DNA of 16,692 nt from Flammula alnicola (Eukaryota > Basidiomycota > Agaricomycetes > Agaricales > Strophariaceae). Position 1 is the first letter of the stretch. Each line of letters begins with the position of its first letter. The notes below the pieces were generated by a model. That model saw only the letters and a list, made by a program, of their open reading frames with translations. It was not told the origin of the DNA and made no database searches. Shown here piece after piece: positions 8,560-16,692 of the stretch. The translations under genes and the position numbers were made by a program. The stretch is taken from contig JADNRV010000705.1 in the NCBI GenBank assembly GCA_015499995.1, forward strand, positions 1 through 16,692, in the 5' to 3' direction.

Positions 8560-10309
8560 ATGTCGAATGAAGATATCCTACCCTTTTCATACAAGTATGC
8601 ATGGTCCGCGGAATCTGAACTTCCTCTGCAGGATTTCCTAGCCAAGGTACCGCCCAATCGCAGCGCTCGCAGCTCGAGAATGTAGCGCCCATGTAAACTG
8701 CCAGCTGACAACTCTGCGTAGTTGAGACCTTCGATGGTGGAGAATGATGGAACCAAACCTGTGAGCGGCGAGTCAGTCGTTCTTTTGAAACAAGTCCAAA
8801 TTTTCGCCTTTTCTAGTGGATCTGGGTCCGAGGCTCTGCACCATCGAAAGAGGACAGTGGTGTCGACGAGGCTACTAAAGAGGCAACCAAGCTGTGTACG
8901 ATGCTTACTCTCAATTTTTCGTGTTCAAGTCTAATCTCTTCCTTAGTAAAGGAAGTAACCGAAAAAGTGGAAATTATCCAGGTAGCTTTCAAACGTCACT
9001 AATGGATATCTTTCTGACAGCGAGTGTGTAGAACGACCCGGCTATCCCAACTCGTTCAAACAAGAAAACAGGCGCAAAAAGTAAGAAGGAATTGCGCGAG
9101 CAGGTAAAGTGACCCACGACTTTTCTGTAGCGCTTTTTGACAGCAATATACCCTGTAGGTACAAGCAGAGGCAACGGAACAATTAAAGGACATAGCAATT
9201 AAACACGGTTATGTTTCAGGCAAATGGTAGAGAACTGAATGTCTATATTTCGTTTATGCCTACTCCTACTCACCATGACGCAGGCTCATTTTCGCTCCTG
9301 CAGAAAAAGTGGACTTGATTTGGTCAAGTGTCGCAAGTTTGTAGACTCTTCAGTAAGATTCTCCAAGATTCCTTCTAACGACTGTCCATAGAGTCGCTTG
9401 TTTCTGGGCCCCTTCATTCTACACCTGCATACCTAGCCAAGGTCTCCACATCTTCTGGGGATGAGAATGCTAAGGCCCAACATCTTATCTGCATATACCT
9501 TCCTGATGTCTACGACAAAGCCAGCGTTGCTGAGGTATTGCATCACTTTGATGACTTGCCGATTGACTGACAATTTCCGACAGGTCATGAAAGTTCTTCT
9601 GCACAACCACGGGGCTAACCTCAGTGGGGTTAAATCGAACTTGTATACGACTATTGGTAAAATTTCACCTTACTGGCATTCTCTGGACAAGTCTGATGTG
9701 TAATATGGATTTATAGGAATTGACAGCAAACATTCAAGCGGTATCCCATCCACTGTATGGCCTCATATATGCTCTGGTTTAAATCTTACTTACCCGTTTG
9801 AACGTCGCAGACCTGGAAAAACACGGCTGTTATACCGGAAAAAGAAGCAAAGGTCAGCCTCCGCATATTTATTTTAACCATTCTGCTTCTTACATGTAAA
9901 CTATACTCAGGAATTGAAAGACACATTTTTTGCTGAATTAGCGTCGACTAAGGGAGCACCTCCAGCAGAAACTGCGCCAGCAGCTCAAGCCCCGACAGGC
10001 CCTGCATCAGGAGACAAGGCAGAATCAGCACCTACGCTTAAGAAAGCCAAAACGAAGCCAAAACTCAAGAAGAAAGTCGATGATGATCCCTTTGCCAGTG
10101 ATGATGGCGACGACTCAAAAGCCAAAGAGCCTAAAGGAGCGATTAAAACTAACAAGAATGATGCAGGCCAAGCAGTGGCTCAGAAAGCAGGTGATGCTGA
10201 AGACGGGGGTTCTGGAACCAAGGTCAAGCGAGCCCAAAAGGCCGAAAAAGACGAGGACGACGAAGAGGAAGAGGAAAGACCAAAAAAGAAAAGGGCAATC
10301 AGGAAATGA
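8560..10309 (+). CDS. Bles03/DUF1917-like protein with charged C-terminal tail, 12 exons
   Basis: Exons are 8560-8646, 8722-8760, 8817-8895, 8947-8981, 9032-9103, 9159-9226, 9284-9336, 9392-9534, 9584-9656, 9717-9754, 9811-9852 and 9911-10309. All junctions are GT-AG in consistent phase and give 375 aa. The first 240 residues carry the landmarks I associate with the Bles03 (C11orf68/UPF0696, DUF1917) family: KPWIWV near residue 42, HGYVSGKWLIFAP near 120, EKVDLIWSSV, and a final ferredoxin-like stretch HLICIYLPDVYDKASVAEVMKVL followed by GIPSTTWKN. That family has an eIF4E-like fold, and its function is unsettled. The last 130 residues are low complexity: Ala/Pro-rich, then Lys- and Asp/Glu-rich with KPKLKKKVDDD and EEEEERPKKKRAIRK, suggesting a nuclear signal or nucleic-acid contact. 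Eleven introns in 1.1 kb of coding sequence is dense even for a mushroom. The 3' end faces the next gene across 147 nt. Confidence 0.72.
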
Positions 10310-10456
10310 CCATCACCAATGTGCTTTCTTGCATCTGCTTTCATTCTCCAATTTCAATGCTTGCTCGCAGTGTTTTGCAGAAATATGCAAATGTGTTTAA
10401 TTGTTCCAATAATGTAGATATCCCAAGACACTATTACTATACAAAGAATCTGAAAT

Positions 10457-13348
10457 TTACGAAGGTGGCGGTTTCTCTGGTGATAGGAGGCTGGGTGCAG
10501 TTGGATGTGTTTTCAGCTTCTTAGGATTTCGTTCACTGCCATCCTCTGCATTTACAACCTCGCTCGTCCTCGATCTTTTCACGCCCCGTTTCGATGTCGA
10601 CTTGCGGGGTTTTCGAGACGGCTTCTCGACCTCGGAAGCCTCTTCCTGTTCACCGTCAGGGTTGAATGTGGTGTCGACCTTCTTGCTTCGCCTAGATTTG
10701 CTTTTGCTTTTGCCTTTCGATTGAGTAGGAGGACCCATTGTGCCCTTTTCTTCAGGAGAAGGTCTTGCACGCTTGGTATGAGGTTCATCGCCATCACTCG
10801 GGTCCGCTTCTGTATCTGTTGGGACGAAGCTAGAACCTTTCTCAGAATCCACAAAGCTACGACGTCCAGAGAGGGAAGTGGAGTTCGAGTCTGCAATGGA
10901 TGCTGGAGCTTTGTAGGAGCCAGGAGAGCCGATGAAACCCGAATAACTAGGAGAACTTGTATAACTCGACGATTCTCCAGGAACTCTAACCATGGCCGAT
11001 TTTTCCGAAGCAGACTTCCTGAAGGAAGGCTTGCGCACGACCTCCTCTCCAGGTTGAGGCAAGTAAAATACCTCTTGTTCGCGGAGGATGTCGAGGCCCA
11101 CGAGTTGTCTGAGGATGCCTATCAAGTCAGCCTCGAAATTCAAAGACTCGATATCTTTGATCATCCTGTAACTGTCTTCCTGGGTCGCATCCCCATGGTC
11201 CTCAATCTCTTCCTCCTCCATTAACTCTCTGTCGTTGAGAGAGCATCCAGGGACCAGGAAACAAGCGCGAGGGCCGCCTTCTTCCTTGGGCAGACTGATC
11301 CTGTGGTATCGGCAGTGCGATCGAGTTACAGGCGAATTCGTCATTGAAGCGGTTCGAGTAGGTTTTGTAGTAGGCGCAGGCGAGTTTATTGATGGAATGG
11401 GAGAAGCGGGAAATTTTACTGGTGGCGCGGCAGGAATGGGCGAATTTACTGACGGACCAGTGGAGGCAGCAACAGTAACAGCGGCTGGAGGGGCATCGAC
11501 AGGAGCAGCGGGGGCGATAACATCAGGGACAGGTGTAGTAACTGGCGCAGGTTGTTCAGGGAGGCGAGAAACAGAAGGCGTGAGGGAAGGCGGAGGCTGT
11601 CGATATTGAATTTGTTTAGTCAATTTGGGCGGGAAATTAGAAAGATTTTGCTTTCGCTTTTGCCCATGAGCATGGAACAGCGAAGTAGGTGGCATGGGCT
11701 GGATAGGTGGAACATTCGGTTTGTTAACTGTAGGTGATGGCTGAATGAAGATTGATTTGTCGCTTGGAGCAGTGGAAGCGATAGAGGGGGATCGTGATGC
11801 TGGTTGCAACACTCTATATGTTAAGGTTGCTGTAGAGCTCTCTGAAAGTTTCTCCGAACCTGCTCGTTGAAGATGTTCATCGACAGCGCCTTTTAGCCTT
11901 GGTCTGACATGAATGGTCTCTTCACTTGTTGGCTCAAGTACAACAGCTTTTGAATCCAGTGATTTCCTTTTGCGATCAGATTTTGAGGTTCTTTTGCCCT
12001 TGCCTTTCTGACTAGTGGAGGGTTTGTTGGCCGATTGAGATGGCTGATCAGGGCCAGGTGAAGGATTGCGCTTTCGCTTGGGTGCCCGTTTGGATCCAGG
12101 GGTTTTGGCTAGAGAAGCTTCTGGGACGAGTTTTTTGGCAGGTTCAGTACTGGGATTGGGTGCAACAGTCACTAAACCATTAGCTGACTGTCTAAGGAAA
12201 GGATTAGTTTTGACGATCAGGAGATGGGTATATTGAATCACTTACTTTTCCAGTTGGCCTTCTGTAGACTCATTCAAGCCGTCTGCCTTGCCAGCGAGTC
12301 CCGGGTCGAGATTCTGGACATCCATTGAATTGGTTGATCTGGAGGAACTTTCTGATTTCACGATATTTTCCAACTGGGGTAGAGTAGAAATATTTTCTGC
12401 GATGCGCTTGACATTTTCCACCTCCGTCAGCTGAATTGTAGAACGTGGTAGCATCCCATTCTCGAATTCTGCGATGATCTGCGGCTCTGGCGGATACTGG
12501 AGCTCGAGACCTTCCGCGTCATCGAGGAGACTGGCCGTGTCTTTTTCTTCCAATTCTTTCTCAAGCGTGGAGTTAGACGACATAGAGTTGTCAAGTCCAG
12601 CGTCCTCTTCTGATGCTTCGTCATGAACAACGTACACCATTGAAGTACTTGGAGTAGAAAGACTATATGGGTACGGATCAGCCATCAATATAGGAATCCT
12701 CGGTTTCCGAGTAAGGGTAACTCCCATTGAAATAGGAGGATATTGGTTGTTTGTAGGAGGCGGCGGTGAAGAGATAGGGGCAAATCTGATAGGACTTGTT
12801 GGAAGGCGTATTTGAGCGTTTGCGTGGACTTCAGTATTCTGGACATTGCCAAAAACGTCGGCAGCAAGCGAACCAGATGAAAAGTTTTGGGCAATGCTTG
12901 GCGTTTCGTCAACTCTCAACTGAGGTGGCACTTGTGGTAAATCGGTCAAGGGCGCGGAATATTCGTGAGGAACGGCAGTGACTTGGCTGAGACCAAAGTT
13001 GCCAAAGTAGTCGGGTGCAGCGGAGGGCCCAAAAAATGCCCGAGCCAGTGAAGTCAATACATGACTATGGAGATTCTCCGATGCGGGTGGACTGAGTCCT
13101 GAGGTTGCCTGAGGTTGCATTTGAGTGGTACCCGGTGTGATAGGTTGGTGACTTTGTTGCCTCATAGTTCTCAGCAAAGATGGAGTAATAGCAACAGAGA
13201 CCGGAATGGTTTCCCCGGCAGGTCGCGGGGTTCCAATAGGGCTCATGATACGGTTAGGGCTGTCTGGCAGATTGAGGAAGAGGTCTGGATTTGACTGAAG
13301 AGGGTGGACTGTGGGATCTAGCATATCTGCGTTCGTGGTAATGGGCAT
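10457..13348 (-). CDS. Large Ser/Pro- and Lys-rich probable nuclear protein, C-terminal portion
   Basis: I do not recognise the family. Two exons (13348-12246 and 12191-10457) joined across a 54-nt GTAAGT..TTAG intron give 945 codons if the ATG at 13348 is used. Most of it is low complexity: Ser/Pro/Thr-rich with proline runs. Basic clusters such as KRAPKRKRNPSPGP, KGKGKRTSKSDRKRK and KSKSKSRRSKK look like nuclear localisation signals. One ordered island is visible about two-thirds along (around 11330-11050). It has HCRYHRISLPKEEGG, then ACFLVPGCSLNDREL, then an acidic helix and LIGILRQLVGLDILREQEVFYLP. The C-x2-H and C-x5-C pairs could bind zinc. The start is uncertain: the frame upstream of 13348 is closed by TGA, while an overlapping acidic frame upstream (to 13318) seems to belong to the same protein. 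The locus may therefore be one gene with the next entry, joined by an intron I cannot place. Confidence 0.65.
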
Positions 13349-13349
13349 A

Positions 13350-16300
13350 GGCCTTCAGCTTCTGTTGTTGAGGCAATGACATCTGCAGCTGTCATAGTCG
13401 CAGCTGGTATTTTGGTGTCTTCGGCACATTCTTCAGTCTGGGCAGTTTCGGCCACATGCGCTGGCTCCTCCTTAAAAGTATCCTCGGGTAAAGATCCTTC
13501 TTCCTCCACCTCCAGTGTGGTAGCTTCAGTGAAACTCTGGTGAAAGGAACATTATCTGGAATGTCCAAGTCTCCATCACGAGATTCGTGTAAACTTGAAG
13601 CAGCGACCTCTTCAGGCCCAACGCTAACCACTCCAGGGCTCATTGCGCGGTCATCCGGCTCCTGATTGATTATGATCAGCTTCATTCTAACAACGCTTTG
13701 CAATAATAACAAACCTCAGTTAAACGTCCCTCCGTTACTGGCTCCTCGACTGTGTATTCACCCTGGTCTATGTCCTTCTCTCTCTCCCACGTGACGGAAG
13801 TACTGCCTACTGAGATGACTTCTATATCATGATCAATCTCTCCGTCAGCATCTTCATCTGTATAACCGTCTTCATCTCCATCTTCCACAACTTCCACAAC
13901 GGTATACTCAAGAAAAGCCTGCCTTTCAGAATCCATCGTGAGTTCTAGGTCAACAGACTGTTCCGCGGTGTCGTTATCCTCGTCAGGTACGTCCTCAATT
14001 TCAACTCCTCGTTTCGTTGGCGGCGAATACACAGCTGCTACCTCACCTCATCGGCCATTGGCGGCAATGAGACGTATCGAACGTGATCTGAAGGTGGGGT
14101 GGGCAGTTGGCCAAGGGCATGTGTCGGAGGTTGGTGATGTCCATGAGTTTGTGCAACCGAGCTGGAAGCGACAGCGTCTCCTTGAACCTGTTGCACTTCC
14201 TGCACGTCTGCACTTCCTCAAGACCAGGAGTAAATTGGGTATCGTCGCCGATTATGTCTGTTCCATTCTCGGCAAGAGTGGCCGATTCTCCCACCTCTAC
14301 ACGGGGTTCGACATCTGAAGTAGACCTGAAGATACTATAAGAGATAAGAACATTTATGTAGAGACGAGAGAGGCGTACCAGGAATAAGGATTTCTCCACT
14401 TGGTACATCTGCATCCTGGGCTAATATGGCTTCGCTCGCTGGTTCTATGACCTTTGGCTCAATGCCGCAATTCCAGTAGCCGCAGCCACCGTCTCTGCAG
14501 GAAAAGTCTCTTCCTGAGCTTCATCTACTGACATCTGGTCTCCACGAGGGATGTCTTCGTCCTTTATGGGCAGTGCGGTATCGTATTCTGCAGGCATTGG
14601 CTCCTCTTCAAAAAACACCGTTGTGTGGGCATGAATTTCAAAATCCAAGACCACTTCCGATGCACCATCATCGTCGATGGTGTCCTCTACTGCGTTGGGC
14701 TCAAGGACTTCGGCAGGGTGCACGACATCCGCAGCTTGGTGTTGTAATAGTTCGTGTTCTTCGACCGTGAAACCAATCTCGATATCGATGACCGTGGTTT
14801 CCTCGTTGACGGTTTCTTCCTCAGGGGCGGCGGGAGATTGGTCCTCGCCCTCCGATGAGGGTGTCGCAAGATGCCCAGATGCAGACGCAGGTAAACCAGA
14901 TGGGAACGCAGGGGGATTGTTCCAATCAACGACGTTAGATATAACTTCTAAATTCATAGAAAGGCACCATTTTAAGTAAAGGCAGAAACATGTGTAATTT
15001 TAAAGACTGACCATCCTGCTCTTCTGGAGTGTTGCTAACTTCTGGGAAGATTTGATCCTCCTCTACAGAAAGGTCAACGTGCGGTTCCTCATCCGCCTGT
15101 TCAAGAGACAAAATAGGCGCGCTGGCTTCGGTTTCTTCGTGGAACATTGTCTGAGGTGGCGAAATGATCGCTTCATCCTGATCTTCACGCATATACTCCA
15201 TTACACTCGGTTCGTGTTGGAGTTCCTCGAACTCTTCGTCCATCAAACCTTTATCTCCAACCTGCTCGAAATCTTTGTGCGCCTCTGGCTGCTTTACGTC
15301 CTGCTCCTCGTCCGAGTCATCTATAGTGATAAACTCCGCATCAGCAGGAATCGGCCGATCGCGCTGTGGAGGGGCCGTCACATAGTGTTCAGGTGGCGGT
15401 TGAAAGATTTCCTCTTCCTCCTCGCCGCCAAAAGACGTCCGCTCGTCGCTTTGGTTCGGAGTAAGTGCGCCTGGAGTCAAGAAGGCGTCGATACCATCGT
15501 CCAAATCGCTTTGTACCCGAAAGTAGAGCTGGATCTATGCGTTGTCCGGGCATCGTGCGCACGTCGCCTCCGGAATAGAAAATCTTCGGCATATGTCTGC
15601 GGCCCCTCCCATGGATCCGGTATGTCAACTGGAAGTTCGGGTTCTTCTTGAGCAGGGAAAGCTACGAAGAAGGAAAGCGGATTTAATATCAAATAGTTCT
15701 ATAACAAGGAAGAGACATACAGGTGTCCGCACCCAAGGGCTGCATTTCCTCCTCGGCACCTTCTTGCTCTGCCTCATCCGCATACAGATCTTGGATATAA
15801 TCGCCGTCCGCGGGACGAATATTGCTGGGGTCAGGCGTGCTATCAGGTGGTATGATAACATCGCCTCCAGAGTAGAAGTCCTCGGCATACGTACGAGGAC
15901 CCGACCAAGGATCTGGAATTTCGACATCACGTTTCGTTTCAATGGGAGACAGTGTCTCAAGTGGGAAGGCTAGAGGCAACACAAAGTTAGCAAATGTCCA
16001 AAGGCAAAATTACTCTGACATGAAAGAAAGCAAGAAAAACACGCACAAGTGTCCGCATTCAAAAGGTTGGATTTCGGCGTCATGTTCGTCCTGCTCTGCC
16101 TGATCCGCATCGACGTCTTCGGGACCAAGGTGGTTAATGTCCGCCTTGCTGCCGAGCGGCAGATGGATTTCGCCTCCGGAATAGAAGTCCTCAGCATAGG
16201 TACGAGGGCCCGACCAAGGATCTGGAATTTCGACATCGCGTTTCGTTTCGGTGGGAGACAGAGTTGTCTCGGGCGGGAAGGCTAGAGACAACACAAAATG

Positions 16301-16692
16301 AGTAAACTGTACAAGAGGCAGAATACTCTGCCATGGGAGAAAGAACGAAAAAAAAACACGCACAAGTGTCCGCATTCGAAGGCTGGATTTCCTCGTCGGC
16401 GCCCTCTTGCTCTGCCTCGTTCACATCCTCAGCGTAGTCGTCGTCTCCGGGACCAAGATGGTTAAGGTCCACCTCCCTGCCGGGTGGCAGATGGATGTCG
16501 CCCCCAGAATAGAAATCCTCAGCAAATGTACGAGGGCCCACCCAGGGATCTCGAATTTCGACGTGACGAGGATCAGTTGGAGACTGTGGTACTTCAGGAG
16601 GGAAGGCTATAAGAAGTCAGTAAGACATACGCGAGAGAGGATAAACCAAAATGTACATGTATCACTGTCAAGGGGTTGTATTTCTTCGATTT
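13350..16692 (-). CDS. Large acidic protein with tandemly duplicated exons, partial, frame-broken or multiply spliced
   Basis: This coding region enters from the right edge. Supported exons are 16692-16657, 16606-16364, 16281-16047, 15969-15721, 15661-15517 (duplicated modules), 15470-15012, 14947 to about 14460, about 14460-14379, 14314 to about 14037, about 13950-13715 and 13661 to about 13350. Clear introns separate the first seven (82, 77, 59, 46 and 64 nt among them), plus 14378-14315 (64 nt) and 13714-13662 (53 nt). The protein is strongly acidic and disordered-looking, for example GGEEEEEIFQPPPE and EFITIDDSDEEQD, the latter like a SUMO-interacting motif. Frame breaks occur in modules R2 and R4, and the best frame switches near 14460, 14200, 14040, 13535 and 13350. 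Either more introns exist or the copy is decaying. Function is not recognised. It is probably the N-terminal part of the protein encoded at 10457-13348. Confidence 0.55.
15579..15582 (-). other. One-base frame break inside module R4
   Basis: The conserved AEDFYSGGD is split between two frames in R4. AEDF is read in the frame of the exon start, and YSGGDV continues only one base later, after GATTTTC (AAAA at 15579-15582, plus strand) where R1 has GATTTC. Confidence 0.7.
16047..16064 (-). other. One-base frame break at the end of module R2
   Basis: In R1 the module ends CCT TCG AAT GCG GAC ACT T before the donor. R2 has one more base at a T4 run (AAAA at 16061-16064 on the plus strand), so the end reads FECGHL and leaves in phase 2. 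The next exon (R3) then meets a TGA after a few codons. One base fewer would match R1 and R3. Confidence 0.7.

Larger units (their letters stand above)
15517..16692 (-). repeat. Tandem array of duplicated exon modules R0-R4
   Basis: Five related exons follow one another: R0 (16692-16657, tail only), R1 (16606-16364, 243 nt), R2 (16281-16047, 235 nt), R3 (15969-15721, 249 nt) and R4 (15661-15517, diverged and shorter). Starts are spaced 325, 312 and 308 nt. Each begins in phase 1 with S-F-P and carries the core DPWSGPRTYAEDFYSGG or a variant. R1-R3 then have an LGP or RPA-containing linker and an AEQEG..EEIQP end closing with ADT before a phase-1 donor. The introns R1/R2 and R2/R3 are themselves alike (GTGCGTG start, CAGAGTA middle, CTCTAG end), so whole exon-intron units were duplicated. 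Confidence 0.85.

Noticed and set aside
10505..11224. 239-codon plus-strand frame opposite the large nuclear-type gene
   Set aside because: Antisense shadow of the Ser/Arg-rich coding sequence; its composition mirrors the minus strand.
14037..14414. Cys-rich frame TCRKCNRFKETL considered as a zinc finger
   Set aside because: It appears only after the frame switch at the 17-nt duplication. The neighbouring frame gives a smoother Gln/Pro/His-rich protein ending in a good donor, so the Cys residues are probably out-of-frame.
15052..15651. 199-codon plus-strand frame
   Set aside because: Antisense to the acidic exons (Glu/Asp codons read backwards give Leu, Phe, Ile and Val), so the hydrophobic look is an artefact.
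15517..16692. Regular spacing of repeats considered as CRISPR or satellite DNA
   Set aside because: The 308-325 nt units are exons with conserved protein and splice sites, far longer than CRISPR units and with translated conservation.

Overview
The window looks like nuclear DNA of a filamentous basidiomycete (Agaricomycete-like). Genes are cut by many short GT-AG introns (about 42-90 nt), often with CTRAC/CTAAT-type branch sites. They are packed on both strands with short gaps, and the recognisable proteins (PAL, FCF1) have typical fungal forms. There is no sign of bacterial operons, CRISPR, rRNA or an intact transposon.

Layout, left to right. (1) 1-144, minus: the first 48 codons of an FAD-dependent amine oxidase (fructosyl-amine oxidase/sarcosine oxidase type) that runs off the left edge. 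(2) 145-1905: about 1.8 kb of non-coding DNA, GC-rich with diverged hairpin-bearing repeats in its first kilobase, and a gtgtcg/cgacac-rich inverted repeat near 1.4 kb. (3) 1906-4570, minus: a complete eight-exon phenylalanine ammonia-lyase (757 aa) with the MIO triad, a catalytic Tyr and the His-Gln selectivity pair, preceded by a TATA box. (4) 4571-6392: a promoter-like stretch, an unresolved and possibly decayed plus-strand gene near 5163-5739 with a weak cyclin-box resemblance, and a tRNA-like remnant at 6031-6100. (5) 6393-7285, plus: complete six-exon FCF1/UTP24, the PIN nuclease of the small-subunit processome, whose first coding exon is only the ATG. (6) 7619-8151, plus: a small unrecognised gene. 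(7) 8560-10309, plus: a twelve-exon Bles03/DUF1917-like gene with a charged nuclear-type tail. (8) 10457-16692, minus: a very large acidic, low-complexity, probably nuclear protein locus entering from the right edge. It converges tail-to-tail with gene 7 across 147 nt.

The most unusual structure is in region 8. Its upstream part is a tandem array of duplicated phase-1/phase-1 exons, each encoding a module with the core D-P-W-x-G-P-R-T-Y-A-E-D-F-Y-S-G-G, and the introns between them are also homologous. Two copies carry a one-base gain at an A4/T4 run that shifts the frame. Further downstream the best acidic reading frame changes at five more places, four of them at short, mostly imperfect tandem duplications. 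Either there are extra introns that I cannot place with certainty, or the locus is decaying or mis-assembled.

The genes do not form an obvious pathway. PAL is specialised phenylpropanoid/nitrogen metabolism, FCF1 is ribosome biogenesis, and the rest are uncharacterised. No defence system or secondary-metabolite cluster can be argued from this window alone.
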